Positions 33,117-42,300 are shown, counted from the stretch's first letter. The stretch is 64,000 nt of DNA from Sutterella sp. (GCA_020025915.1 JAHHRH010000006.1:1-64000); one strand, 5' to 3'. Notes: generated by a model not told the origin, from the sequence alone. Program-made: numbers and translations.

Positions 33117-34622
33117 ATGGAAAATTTTATTAATACCCTAAACGGCATCATTTGGTCTCCAGTGCTTGTTTCATTATGTTTAGGGGCAGGTCTTTTCTTT
33201 TCAATACGTTCTCGTTTTGTTCAACTTCGCATGTTTCCAGAAATGTGGCGGTTGTTGTTTCAAAAGAAAGAGGATGAAATTGGTTTATCGAGTTTTCAGG
33301 CCCTCTCGCTTACGCTTGCCGGACGTGTAGGGACAGGTAATATTGCTGGTGTTGCAACGGCGATTTGTTTCGGTGGTCCGGGCGCTCTTTTTTGGATGTG
33401 GATGGTCGCCTTCTTGGGGGCTTCATCAGCCTTTGTTGAGTCGACCTTAGGACAAATTTATAAAGAGAAAATCGAAGGCCAATACCGTGGTGGTCCAGCT
33501 TTCTATATTGAACGCGGTTTACGCATGAAGCCTTATGCTTGGACTTTTGCGATTGTGACGATTCTTGCCTCATGCTTTTTCTGTCCAGGTGTCCAGAGTA
33601 ATTCGATTGCCTTGGCGTGGCATGAAGCTTTTGGTTTAGAGGCTGAAATTACAGCTGCCATTGTCGCCTCCATTACCTGCTTTGTGATTGTGGGTGGTTT
33701 ACGCCGTATTGCGACTTTTACGTCGTGGATTGTGCCTTTTATGGCTCAAGCCTATATCGTGGTGGCTTTGATTATTGTTGGGGTCAATTGGGAGCAGATT
33801 CCTGATGTCTTCCACATGATTGTGAGCAGTGCTTTGGGTCTGGATTCGATCACAGGCGGTTTGCTTGGTTCAGCCATCGCTTGGGGCGTCAAGCGCGGGA
33901 TCTACTCTAACGAAGCTGGTCAAGGCACGGGGCCTCACGCGTCGTCTGCGGCTGCCGTTTCTCATCCAGCAAAGCAAGGTTTAGTGCAAGCCTTTTCGGT
34001 TTATATCGATACGCTCTTTGTGTGTTCTGCCACAGGGTTCATGATCCTCATGACGGGCTGCTACAACATGGTGAGCCCCAATGGTCAGACGCTCTACGAA
34101 GGGTTGCCTGGCGTAGAAGCTGGCCCCGTTTATACGCAGGCAGCTATTGACCAGTTGATGCCTGGTTGGGGCGGACCATTTATTGCAATTACGATTTTCT
34201 TCTTTGCCTTTACGACGATTCTGGGCTACTACTATATGGCCGAAACCAATGTGGCCTACCTCAATCGTTACATTAGAAAACCCGTGATGATTACGGTTTG
34301 TAAGGCGATCTTTATTGGTACTGTGGCTTTTGGTGCGATTAATTCTTCTACGCTGATTTGGACGATGGCTGACGTCGGTGTGGGTACGATGGCTTGGCTG
34401 AATATCATCGCTATTTTGCTGTTGCAAAAGCCTGCCTTCTTAGCTTTGAAGGATTATGAAATACAGCTACGTGAAGGTCGCAATCCAGTGTTCCATCCAG
34501 AACAGTTAGGGATTGAGCATGCGACGTATTGGGAAGGTGGTCGAGCAGAAGCAAACTTGGCCGTTGAAGAGGCGTCGGGTGTGGACAACCTCACAGGGTT
34601 GGATCCGAAAAATCCGGTATAA
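33117..34622 (+). CDS. Alanine/glycine:cation symporter (AGCS family)
   Basis: Inner-membrane secondary transporter of 501 residues that would import alanine or glycine with sodium. Family features are LAGRVGTGNIAGVATAICFGGPGALFWMW near residues 68-97, FVESTLGQIYKEK, and the segment GVKRGIYSNEAGQGTGPHASSAA near 258-282, which is the best AGCS signature. Ten or more hydrophobic segments are spread along it. The hydrophilic C-terminal tail is about 50 residues. It forms a single-gene unit with a strong terminator. Confidence 0.93.
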   Translation: MENFINTLNGIIWSPVLVSLCLGAGLFFSIRSRFVQLRMFPEMWRLLFQKKEDEIGLSSFQALSLTLAGRVGTGNIAGVATAICFGGPGALFWMWMVAFLGASSAFVESTLGQIYKEKIEGQYRGGPAFYIERGLRMKPYAWTFAIVTILASCFFCPGVQSNSIALAWHEAFGLEAEITAAIVASITCFVIVGGLRRIATFTSWIVPFMAQAYIVVALIIVGVNWEQIPDVFHMIVSSALGLDSITGGLLGSAIAWGVKRGIYSNEAGQGTGPHASSAAAVSHPAKQGLVQAFSVYIDTLFVCSATGFMILMTGCYNMVSPNGQTLYEGLPGVEAGPVYTQAAIDQLMPGWGGPFIAITIFFFAFTTILGYYYMAETNVAYLNRYIRKPVMITVCKAIFIGTVAFGAINSSTLIWTMADVGVGTMAWLNIIAILLLQKPAFLALKDYEIQLREGRNPVFHPEQLGIEHATYWEGGRAEANLAVEEASGVDNLTGLDPKNPV

Positions 34623-34661
34623 AAACAAAAGAGACCGTATTTTGTCGGTCTCTTTTGTTTT
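34622..34661. terminator. Bidirectional terminator, symporter / WYL-like gene
   Basis: A perfect 16-bp stem (34622-34637 with 34646-34661) with A/T-rich outer ends serves the two convergent genes. Confidence 0.85.
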
Positions 34662-34677
34662 ATCAGTAGGTTCAGTT

Positions 34678-34980
34678 TTAAAGAACCTCTTCGTAAACCT
34701 TGCTCAATTGACAGAAAATGGCCTTATCTTCTTCTGTAGAGGGACGGAATGGTGCTTCAGAAATAGCGATACCAGCGATATCTGAGACCGTATAGAAACG
34801 TAGTTTTTCAGTGATACCTGAGTTGCTACCACCGTCGGTTTGGAAACCGATCATCTTAATTTCGTTCGTGGGGGTCAATCCACAAGCATAAGGAGATACC
34901 ACACGGTCAAAACCGTGATAGGCAAATTCCAGGCTTTTGTTTTCTTTAATGGCCTGTGCGATGGTGTCTACTGTCGTCAT
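34678..34980 (-). CDS. Small stand-alone WYL-like domain protein
   Basis: A 100-residue soluble protein not assigned with certainty. Its pattern, an initial helix (TIAQAIKENKSLEFAYHGFDRVVSPYACGL), a strand pair around NEIKMIGFQTDGG and the ending LRFYTVSDIAGIAISEAPFRP, resembles the core of WYL domains, which bind ligands or nucleic acid and usually sit on larger regulators. No DNA-binding helix is attached. A good site (AAGGAGA) precedes ATG 34980. It stands alone, facing the symporter gene. A single-domain sensor or regulator partner is possible, but function is unknown. Confidence 0.6.
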   Translation of the reverse strand: MTTVDTIAQAIKENKSLEFAYHGFDRVVSPYACGLTPTNEIKMIGFQTDGGSNSGITEKLRFYTVSDIAGIAISEAPFRPSTEEDKAIFCQLSKVYEEVL

Positions 34981-35126
34981 TTCCGTTCTCCTTGGTCAAT
35001 TGTCAAACGGTTAAAGGATCGAGCTCGTTCGAAATCTATCCGTAACGAGCTGATATCTTATTCCATTATCAACCTAAAACGATGTAAATGGCATGACTTG
35101 TCTCAAATATCTTTCAAAAGCTTGAT

Positions 35127-36122
35127 TTAACTATGTGTGTTTTGACCCGTTAGCTTGAAATACTTTTGCATCACGAGTATGGCAATGAGTTCTTCTCGAG
35201 GCTTGTCAAAGAATTGACGCACGAACTTATGCGCGTTTTGGAGGATGGTTTCAGCTTCATCGATATGTTGACTGTAGTACTGAATCTTTTCCTCTAAGTC
35301 TGAGAAGTCATCCTTAATTTCAATGTAATGCACACCTGCTTTAAGTCGACCTTCCATAAACCAAGTTTCATACTTGGGTTTAGGCATGATGGCGATGGAG
35401 TTCGATGACATCACCCATTTCAAGTTGCTCGCGACGTCATTGCCTTCAAGGCAGATGATAAATTTGTAGTGGAGATGATCGTACAGGGTAATCAGCGGTT
35501 TATTCCATTCTGCAGGCAAATCAGACTTATGTGCTGTATTTGCGCAATCTACCAATGGATGGCCGAAATACATTTTCATGAAACGCTGACGATGTGTTTG
35601 AAAGGTCGCGCCACGGAAAATCGCCATATCGCGCTTCGAGGCAAAAGATCGCTTATCTTTCAAGAAGGTGAAATGGCGAACTTTGTCCAAATTGAGGACG
35701 ACGTCGTTTTGATTCTCGCCAAGAATAGGTCGGCTTTTGACAATGGATGGCGTTGTACCTATTTGTGTGTTGTCGCCAAAAAGGGTGTCGATCTTTAGTG
35801 TGGGCTCAAAGTATCGCGTGATTTCGAATGTATCTCGGTTATAGGTACTTCCTTCATTTGGAATATCAGCCAAAAAGTGCTTGCCTGTGATGGGAGATGT
35901 GTGAGTCAGTTTGTTGTAGTAATTGACACGGTCGAGAATGTAGTCTTTATCGGCGCGATGTTCTAGGGAATGTAATAGCGCTGTTTTATGGTGCTGTAGC
36001 CACCATTGCGGTATCCAGTTACGCAAGGCACAACGAAGGTAATAGACAAACTTCAAATTTTTGCCGCGAGGCTTTAGGATGTAGCTAGGACGGATTTTGT
36101 GCAGACTAATACGAAGAGCCAT
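35127..36122 (-). CDS. GT90 (CAP10-type) glycosyltransferase
   Basis: Protein of 331 residues in the family-90/CAP10 group, which in Gram-negative bacteria includes lipopolysaccharide core modifying enzymes. Recognisable parts are AIFRGATFQTHRQRFM, the stretch LHYKFIICLEGNDVASNLKWVMSSNSIAIMPKPKYETWFMEG (about 215-256), GVHYIEIKDDFSDLEEKIQYY and the helical end with EAETILQNAHKFVRQFF. The N-terminus is basic and lacks a clear signal peptide. Donor sugar is not readable. It stands alone between the WYL-like gene and valS. Confidence 0.85.
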   Translation of the reverse strand: MALRISLHKIRPSYILKPRGKNLKFVYYLRCALRNWIPQWWLQHHKTALLHSLEHRADKDYILDRVNYYNKLTHTSPITGKHFLADIPNEGSTYNRDTFEITRYFEPTLKIDTLFGDNTQIGTTPSIVKSRPILGENQNDVVLNLDKVRHFTFLKDKRSFASKRDMAIFRGATFQTHRQRFMKMYFGHPLVDCANTAHKSDLPAEWNKPLITLYDHLHYKFIICLEGNDVASNLKWVMSSNSIAIMPKPKYETWFMEGRLKAGVHYIEIKDDFSDLEEKIQYYSQHIDEAETILQNAHKFVRQFFDKPREELIAILVMQKYFKLTGQNTHS

Positions 36123-36142
36123 GGTGGATCCCTAGAGAGTTA

Positions 36143-36183
36143 AAAAAGGACCTTTCTCACGCATGTAAGAAAGGCCCCTTTTA
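36143..36183 (-). terminator. Terminator after valS
   Basis: A stem formed by ACCTTTCT / AGAAAGG-type arms (36148-36178) is followed on the minus strand by six Ts. Confidence 0.7.
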
Positions 36184-36200
36184 GTCAAACTATGACAATG

Positions 36201-39041
36201 TTAAGCTTGAGGCAAACGAGCGAGCTGCTCGCGAACCTTGGCTAAAAGGTCGCTAAAGTCAGCTAAACGCTTCTTCTCAGTCTCAACCACTTGGGCTGGT
36301 GCACGTGCCACAAAGCGTTCATTGCCAAGTTTAGCTTCGCACTTCTTGACTTCACCTTCGAGACGAGCAACTTCCTTAGAAAGGCGATCACGTTCGGCAG
36401 CAAGGTCAATTTCAACCTTAAGCATTAATTTGAAGTCGCTCACAATGGCCACAGGGGCGATGGCGCCTTCGTTGACGGCTTCAATGCTTTCAACGTGTTC
36501 AACGCTTTCCAAGCGAGCTAAAGCCTGAAGATAAGGTGCGGCTGCAAGACAAGCATCCTTTGGGCCGGAAATCAAGAGCGGAATGCGCTTACCTGGCTGA
36601 AGTTGCATTTCACCACGTAGATTACGAACGGCGTCGATCATGGCCTTGATATCGGCCATACGAGCGTCGGTGTCAGCATTCAAAGCGGTTTCGCTAAAGA
36701 CAGGATAGTCCTGGATCATGATAGATGTATCTTCGTCAGCACGGCGAGTACCGGCGGCGAGAGACACCTTCTGCCAAAGTTCTTCCGTAATGAACGGAAT
36801 GATCGGGTGTGCGAGACGCAAAATGGTTTCAAGCACCGTCACAAGGGTGTGACGGGTGGCGCGGCAAGTGGCCTCATCACCCTTCAATTGAACCTTGGTG
36901 AGCTCAAGATACCAGTCACAATATTCATTCCAAACGAACGAATAGATAGCGTTGGCAGCTACGTCGAGACGGAAGGTTGCATATGCCTGACGAACATCAC
37001 GAATGGTTTTGGCGAGTTCACTCTGAATCCAATGATCAACAAACGTAAAGTTCATTGGCGCGTTAGCGGTTTCACCCGTGCCGCAGTCCTGACCTTCAAC
37101 GTTCATCAACACAAAGCGCGTGGCGTTCCAAAGCTTCGTGCAGAAATTACGATAGCCTTCGGCACGCTTCAAGTCGAAGTTCACATTACGACCTAAGGTG
37201 GCATAGGCAGCCATCGTGAAGCGAAGGGCGTCAGCGCCGTGTGCGGCGATGCCTTCCGGATAGACCTTACGCAGCTTTTTTTCGACTTGCGGTGCCTTTT
37301 CAGGCTGACGCAAGCCTGTCGTGTTTTTCTTCACGAGATCTTCAAGACCGATACCCTGAATAATGTCTAACGGGTCAAGCGTATTGCCTTCAGATTTAGA
37401 CATCTTCTTGCCTTCAGCGTCACGCACGAGACCGTGGATGTAGACGTTATGGAAGGGGACACGACCCGTAAAGTGCTTGGTCATCATGACCATACGAGCC
37501 ACCCAGAAGAAGATGATGTCATAACCCGTGACCAAGACAGAGCTTGGCAAGTAGAGGTCATAAGCCGTATGATCGTCACCCTGCGGCTCAGGCCAGCCAA
37601 GCGTAGAGAACGGAACGAGTGCAGAGGAAAACCACGTGTCAAGGACGTCAGCGTCACGCGTGAGTTTCACGCCTTCGCCAGCCTGCTTTTGAGCCTCGGC
37701 TTCAGAGCGGGCGACGTAGACGTTGCCAGCTTCGTCATACCAAGCAGGAATCTGATGACCCCAAAGTAACTGACGAGAGATACACCAGTCCTGAATGTTT
37801 TCGAGCCACTGGCGGTAAACGCCACGCCACTCCTTCGGAAAGATATTGACTTCGCCAGACTCAACGGCTTCGAGACCCACTTCACCAATCGACTTGCCAG
37901 GGTAACGCGTGCCTTCAGGGGCGGGCTTACTCATGGCCATGTACCACTGGTCGGAGAGCATCGGTTCAACAATCTCACCTGTACGTGTGACGCGAGGCAC
38001 CATGTGGCGATGATCCTTAACAGCGACCAAAAGGCCGGCGGCTTCAAGGTCAGCAATCACAGCTTTACGGCATTCATAACGATCCATGCCACGATACTTT
38101 TCGGGCACGTTCTCGTTCATGCGAGCGGTCTTCGTGAGCACGTTCAACATGGCGAGGTTGTGGCGACGACCGACTTCAAAGTCATTGAAGTCATGAGCCG
38201 GGGTGATCTTCACGCAACCAGAACCAAATTCACGGTCAACGTAGTTGTCTGCAATGACCGGAATCGTGCGACCGGTTAACGGGAGAACCAAGGATTTACC
38301 GACGAGCGCAGTGTAACGTTCGTCTTCAGGATTCACAGCAACTGCTTGGTCACCAAAGAGCGTTTCTGGACGTGTTGTCGCTACGACGACGCCTTCGCTA
38401 CCGTCTGCACCTGGGTAGCGGATTTCCCACAAGTGGCCATTTTCTTCTGCGCTTTCGACTTCGAGGTCGGAGACAGCGGACTGAAGCTTCGGATCCCAGT
38501 TCACAAGGCGATTGCCACGATAAATCAAACCTTCTTCGTAGAGACGCACGAAGGTTTCGATCACAACCTTGGAGAGCTTGTCGTCCATCGTGAAGTAGGT
38601 GCGTTCCCAGTCGACGCTGTCGCCCATGCGGCGCATCTGGTTAAGAATCGTACCGCCAGAGAATTTTTGCCATTCCCAGACCTTGGCAATGAATTCTTCA
38701 CGAGATAAAGACTTAAAGTCGATGCCCTGGCTTTCAAGCTTACGTTCAACCACGATTTGGGTGGCGATACCGGCGTGGTCCGTACCAGGAATCCAAGCGG
38801 TATTGTAGCCAGCCATGCGATGGTAACGCGTCAGCGTATCCATGACTGTCTGATTGAAGGCGTGACCCATGTGAAGAATGCCCGTAATGTTTGGAGGCGG
38901 AAGCTGAATAGCAAAGCTCGGCTTCTTGGGGTCAAGTCCAGCCTTGAAGTAGCCACGTTCTTCCCAAACGGGGTACCAACGGGCTTCGATTTCGGCTGGG
39001 TCAAAGCTCTTGGCGAGCTCTTGAGTATTCGTATCAGTCAT
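36201..39041 (-). CDS. valS: Valyl-tRNA synthetase
   Basis: Charges tRNA-Val and edits mischarged threonine. The 946 residues have the class-I motifs PPPNITGILHMGHAFNQ (about 48-64) and KKMSKSEGNTLDP, an editing (CP1) domain between them including VATTRPETLFGDQAVAV, the tRNA-binding helical domain, and a C-terminal coiled coil (VEIDLAAERDRLSKEVARLEGEVKKCEAKL) ending in LPQA. Length matches E. coli (951). It starts at ATG 39041; a hairpin around AAGCAT/ATGCTT occurs in the 115-base leader. The adjacent pepA-holC-valS order is conserved in proteobacteria. Confidence 0.97.
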   Translation of the reverse strand: MTDTNTQELAKSFDPAEIEARWYPVWEERGYFKAGLDPKKPSFAIQLPPPNITGILHMGHAFNQTVMDTLTRYHRMAGYNTAWIPGTDHAGIATQIVVERKLESQGIDFKSLSREEFIAKVWEWQKFSGGTILNQMRRMGDSVDWERTYFTMDDKLSKVVIETFVRLYEEGLIYRGNRLVNWDPKLQSAVSDLEVESAEENGHLWEIRYPGADGSEGVVVATTRPETLFGDQAVAVNPEDERYTALVGKSLVLPLTGRTIPVIADNYVDREFGSGCVKITPAHDFNDFEVGRRHNLAMLNVLTKTARMNENVPEKYRGMDRYECRKAVIADLEAAGLLVAVKDHRHMVPRVTRTGEIVEPMLSDQWYMAMSKPAPEGTRYPGKSIGEVGLEAVESGEVNIFPKEWRGVYRQWLENIQDWCISRQLLWGHQIPAWYDEAGNVYVARSEAEAQKQAGEGVKLTRDADVLDTWFSSALVPFSTLGWPEPQGDDHTAYDLYLPSSVLVTGYDIIFFWVARMVMMTKHFTGRVPFHNVYIHGLVRDAEGKKMSKSEGNTLDPLDIIQGIGLEDLVKKNTTGLRQPEKAPQVEKKLRKVYPEGIAAHGADALRFTMAAYATLGRNVNFDLKRAEGYRNFCTKLWNATRFVLMNVEGQDCGTGETANAPMNFTFVDHWIQSELAKTIRDVRQAYATFRLDVAANAIYSFVWNEYCDWYLELTKVQLKGDEATCRATRHTLVTVLETILRLAHPIIPFITEELWQKVSLAAGTRRADEDTSIMIQDYPVFSETALNADTDARMADIKAMIDAVRNLRGEMQLQPGKRIPLLISGPKDACLAAAPYLQALARLESVEHVESIEAVNEGAIAPVAIVSDFKLMLKVEIDLAAERDRLSKEVARLEGEVKKCEAKLGNERFVARAPAQVVETEKKRLADFSDLLAKVREQLARLPQA

Positions 39042-39156
39042 TTGTAGCCAGTAGTAAGACGAAAAAAGATTGACAAAAGTTAAGCATGAGGCGTAAGGCT
39101 CTCCAATGCTTAGCTCTAGTCAGAAAATCTTATTATTGTCGCACGAAATAGAAAGG

Positions 39157-39189
39157 AAAACCCATCAACTTATTGTTTTGATGGGTTTT
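39157..39189 (-). terminator. Terminator after the holC-linked small gene
   Basis: A 12-bp stem (39157-39168 with 39178-39189) with a modest T-run on the minus strand separates the pepA-holC unit from valS. Confidence 0.65.
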
Positions 39190-39199
39190 GAGAAGGGAT

Positions 39200-39583
39200 T
39201 TAGTTGGAATGAAGTTTGTTGAGGTCGATTTTGTCGAGTTCTTTGACTACCGCTTCAGTGACTAACCCGTTAATCGAACGGTCAATGTCGACTCGAACAC
39301 GAGAAAGTGCATTTTGTAGAGATACCTCTAAAGTCTCTTTAAGCGCTTGACGAACGGCTGACTCTATCAGAGGCGTCAAAGTGAGCGCTATAGTTTTTTT
39401 CTCTTCATTGGTCAGCATGCGTGTTGCTTCGCCGAGCTGCGTAACTTCTTGGGTCTGGACGACTTCGGGAAGTGTGGCAGGTGTCTCGGCCATGAGACGA
39501 ACATCTCGCCAAGTCAGCTTGACGCGGTCAGTGAGATCAAAGCACTGCGTGTCAATGACGGGTTCTTTTCTAGGCGTAGACAT
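39200..39583 (-). CDS. Helical protein between holC and valS (DUF2486-like position)
   Basis: A 127-residue protein of unknown function. Residues 1-50 are low in structure and carry VQTQEVTQL; residues 55-120 look alpha-helical and amphipathic (NEEKKTIALTLTPLIESAVRQALKETLEVSLQNAL, then VDIDRSINGLVTEAVVKELDKIDL). Burkholderiales commonly carry a DUF2486-type gene between holC and valS, and this fits by position and by its helical C-terminus, but sequence similarity is not certain. It follows holC with 22 bases between, so co-transcription is likely. Confidence 0.6.
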   Translation of the reverse strand: MSTPRKEPVIDTQCFDLTDRVKLTWRDVRLMAETPATLPEVVQTQEVTQLGEATRMLTNEEKKTIALTLTPLIESAVRQALKETLEVSLQNALSRVRVDIDRSINGLVTEAVVKELDKIDLNKLHSN

Positions 39584-39605
39584 AAAAAGGCACTCTACAA
39601 AAAGA

Positions 39606-40034
39606 TTATTGTTTGCGATCGTAAGCAGCTAATTCAACACCCGCTGCGCGGTACGCGCGAAAACGAGCCCGAGAGGCTTGAAGTTCTTGAGGATCTGTGC
39701 TGACCACGTCAATAATGCGCGAGAATCGGTCGAAACACGTTTCCCATGTGGGCGGCAAATTGTCGTCCAGAAGTAGAAGCACATCGGCATTGAGTTCTTC
39801 AAGCTGACTCGAAAACACGATAGGCGTTTCGGACGCGAGAGGACTGCTTGCGGGTACATGAGGCAAAAAAGCGAGATCATCGAAACGCCATAAAAGGCTA
39901 TTGAGTTCGCTCAGCTTTCGTTCATCCGCAGACCAGATAGCCAAAGTGAGCCCGCGCCGATAAACGGTACGAGCAACAAGGCAGGCATAACGAAGGCGAT
40001 GAGGAACGTTGTAATGAAAGTCGATTTTCTGCAT
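39606..40034 (-). CDS. holC: DNA polymerase III chi subunit
   Basis: Clamp-loader accessory subunit that bridges psi and single-strand binding protein. The 142-residue protein fits HolC: N-terminus QKIDFHYNVPHRLRYACLVARTVYRRGLTLAIWSADERKLSELNSLLW, then FLPHVPASSPLASETPIVFSS and DVLLLLDDNLP, the usual chi-family order. C-terminal helices SRARFRAYRAAGVELAAYD complete the domain. It lies between pepA (75 bases upstream on this strand) and the small helical gene, as in many proteobacteria. Confidence 0.93.
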   Translation of the reverse strand: MQKIDFHYNVPHRLRYACLVARTVYRRGLTLAIWSADERKLSELNSLLWRFDDLAFLPHVPASSPLASETPIVFSSQLEELNADVLLLLDDNLPPTWETCFDRFSRIIDVVSTDPQELQASRARFRAYRAAGVELAAYDRKQ

Positions 40035-40109
40035 GACTCTAATTATGGCTGAAAGCGAGCAGTTGCGTGACTTCTACTCGCTTTCAGGCTGTAAATGCAT
40101 GTGAACGCT

Positions 40110-41615
40110 TTAGTGTATTTGGTTAAAAAGGAATCGGGTGAGCATGGGAACAGGACGTCCTGTCGAATAACGATCTCGTCCCGATGTGTTTGCGGTTGCT
40201 GCGATATCTAAATGTGCCCAAGGAATGTCTTCAACAAACGTTGACAAGAAGGCGGCTGCGCTCGAGGCACCACCATCACGAACCGTGGCCTGATTGGCGA
40301 TGTCCGCAACAGGTGTACGCATGAGTTTGGCGTATTCGGGGCCAACAGGAAGACGCCAGGCAGGGTCTAGCGACGCTTGACCGGCTCTTAGTAGATCATT
40401 GGCAAGTTTTTCGTTTGGCGTGAAAAGGCCTGTATACGGCGCGCCCAGTGCAATACAACATGCACCAGTCAGCGTTGCTGCGTCGATGATGCATTGCGGT
40501 TTATGGCGTGCTGTCCAGGTGAGAGCATCAGCTAATACCATACGACCTTCGCAGTCGGTATTGAGAATTTCGATGGTTTTACCAGACAGAGAGGTCACAA
40601 CATCGCCCGGTTTAGCAGCGCTCCCGGACGGTAAATTTTCACAAGCGGCGACAATCCCCAAAAGGTTGATCGGCAATTGAGCACGAGCAATGGCTAAAAG
40701 AGTACCAATGACAGCAGCGGCGCCCGACATATCAAAGGTCATATCTGCCATGTTGGCAGCAGGTTTAAGCGAAATGCCGCCGGCGTCAAAAGTAATCCCT
40801 TTACCCACGAGGGCATAAGGCGCTTCTTCTGATTGTGCCCCCTGATATTGGATGGTAATTAATCGAGGTTGTTCGATGCTACCTTGGGCTACCGACAAGA
40901 AGGCGCCCATACCCAAAGCTTCGATGTCGGCTTTTTCAAGGACAGTCACAGAGGTGTTGGGTATTTGTGCGACTGATTTCGTCAAAGTGTCAGCTAAGAA
41001 GGACGGCGTGCAGTAATTGCCAGGCAGTTCGGCTAAATATCGCATGATGGCCATGCCTTCGGCGGCGACCTTCCCTTCTTTGAGACCATGCGTAATGGCA
41101 TCGGTGAGCTCTTCTGACACCCAGTGAATGGACTGAGTTTTAGAAGATTGAGGTGACTGTGTTTTTAACGTAGTACGCTGAGTTAAGGCGTTTAGTGCCG
41201 TGGAGGCGAAAAGAGAAGCTGCTTCTTGAACGGTTAAATCGCTGGGTAACCATTCTTCAATAGCGTACGCTTGCGAGGTTGCCCAAGATAACGATGATGC
41301 AGCTTTTTCGATCGCTTCTTTAAAAACGGTTGCATTGAAGGTTTTGAGTTCGCCTAAACCAAGTACCGCGATGCCACCTGGATAATCTTCGTTTTGGGTG
41401 ATAAAGTGCGTCTGCCCAACTTTAGCTTCAAAAATGCCTTTTTCGACATATTGAGTAATGATGCCATGATAACGAGCATCGAAGAGAGTGGCAGAGGGCG
41501 ACAAAACAGCCTTGTCATTTTCAATAAAGACACCAACCACAAAGAGTGATGTGTTGATATAGGAAGGTAAGAGGGCAGAGATGTGAGCGTTTAAATGCGG
41601 TAAAACAGAAGACAT
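40110..41615 (-). CDS. pepA: Leucyl aminopeptidase (M17)
   Basis: Hexameric two-metal aminopeptidase of peptide turnover. The 501-residue protein has the M17 catalytic block: VGKGITFDAGGISLKPAANMADMTFDMSGAAAV with the first metal Lys/Asp residues and the signature NTDCEGRMVLADALTW (usual form NTDAEGRL; Cys replaces Ala here), whose Asp and Glu bind metal. Length matches E. coli (503). The ATG at 41615 has AGGA 9 bases upstream and is preferred over a TTG at 41633. It is divergent from the VOC gene. Confidence 0.95.
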   Translation of the reverse strand: MSSVLPHLNAHISALLPSYINTSLFVVGVFIENDKAVLSPSATLFDARYHGIITQYVEKGIFEAKVGQTHFITQNEDYPGGIAVLGLGELKTFNATVFKEAIEKAASSLSWATSQAYAIEEWLPSDLTVQEAASLFASTALNALTQRTTLKTQSPQSSKTQSIHWVSEELTDAITHGLKEGKVAAEGMAIMRYLAELPGNYCTPSFLADTLTKSVAQIPNTSVTVLEKADIEALGMGAFLSVAQGSIEQPRLITIQYQGAQSEEAPYALVGKGITFDAGGISLKPAANMADMTFDMSGAAAVIGTLLAIARAQLPINLLGIVAACENLPSGSAAKPGDVVTSLSGKTIEILNTDCEGRMVLADALTWTARHKPQCIIDAATLTGACCIALGAPYTGLFTPNEKLANDLLRAGQASLDPAWRLPVGPEYAKLMRTPVADIANQATVRDGGASSAAAFLSTFVEDIPWAHLDIAATANTSGRDRYSTGRPVPMLTRFLFNQIH

Positions 41616-41736
41616 AACCGTTAGTCCTATCAAATGTGTGTCCTCTCATTCTACCGTCGAGTTATCCCTAAGCAATGTAGCAAAAGCTGAAAAGCTATCG
41701 GATAATGAAAGAACGATTTCACTAAAGGAGTCACTC

Positions 41737-42135
41737 ATGGATGCTCAGCCCAAACTCAGACTTTCTCGTCCAACCAATCATTTGGAAGATGTGTTGACAT
41801 TTTATGTTGATGGTCTTGGTTTTGAAGTATTGGATCGCTTTGATAATCAGCAGGGGTGGGATGGTTTGATTCTCGGTCACCGTGATTGGCCGTATCAGTT
41901 TGAATTTACGTCTCGTCGTGACGGGACAGTTGTGTCTCCAGCGCCTACGCCTGAACATTTTGTGGTGTTCTGTATCCCAGAAGGTGAACATTGGGAAAAG
42001 CGTCTCAAAGCTTTGTTTGAGTGTGGCTACCAACAGGTCACGCCGCCTCAGCTTTATGCAGATGCAGGAACCGCCACTTATGAAGACCCAGATGGCTATC
42101 GGGTCGTACTTGTTCGTGGTCGATGGAAGAAATAA
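41737..42135 (+). CDS. VOC superfamily (glyoxalase-like) protein
   Basis: A 132-residue soluble protein with the vicinal-oxygen-chelate fold; the paired beta-alpha-beta modules are visible as LRLSRPTNHLEDVLTFYVDGLGFEVLDRF and FVVFCIPEGEHWEKRLKALFECGYQQVTPPQLYADAGTATYEDPDGYRVVLV. VOC members include glyoxalases, dioxygenases and antibiotic-binding proteins; substrate here is unknown. ATG 41737 is chosen because AAAGGAG lies 6 bases upstream; the frame is open to 41638. It is divergent from pepA and followed by a small hairpin. Confidence 0.8.
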   Translation: MDAQPKLRLSRPTNHLEDVLTFYVDGLGFEVLDRFDNQQGWDGLILGHRDWPYQFEFTSRRDGTVVSPAPTPEHFVVFCIPEGEHWEKRLKALFECGYQQVTPPQLYADAGTATYEDPDGYRVVLVRGRWKK

Positions 42136-42158
42136 AATACCGTGTTTACGGTATTTCT
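42133..42158 (+). terminator. Weak terminator after VOC gene
   Basis: AAATACC and GGTATTT arms surround a short loop (42133-42158) at the VOC stop. The T-run is weak. Confidence 0.4.
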
Positions 42159-42180
42159 ATAATTATCTTATAGGTATAAA

Positions 42181-42217
42181 GTTCAATTCCTGCACGTCTT
42201 AAGTGTAGGAATTGAAC
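42181..42217 (+). other. 15-bp hairpin just before tRNA-Ala
   Basis: GTTCAATTCCTGCAC (42181-42195) pairs with 42203-42217 apart from one G-U position, leaving a 7-base loop. It ends 7 bases before the tRNA 5' end, so it may shape the 5' leader of the tRNA precursor or the end of the VOC transcript. No T-run follows. Confidence 0.5.
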
Positions 42218-42224
42218 AAAGGTT

Positions 42225-42300
42225 GGGGGGGTAGCTCAGCTGGGAGAGCGCTGCGTTCGCAATGCAGAGGTCGGGAGTTCGATCCTCCTCCTCTCCACCA
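42225..42300 (+). tRNA. tRNA-Ala (anticodon CGC)
   Basis: Cloverleaf with D-arm GTAGCTCAGCTGGGAGAGC, anticodon stem CTGCG/TGCAG (last pair G-U) and loop TTCGCAA, giving CGC, which reads GCG. The acceptor 5' strand is seven Gs pairing with CCTCTCC, so two pairs are G-U. T-loop and CCA are encoded. A single-gene unit with a strong terminator. Confidence 0.92.
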
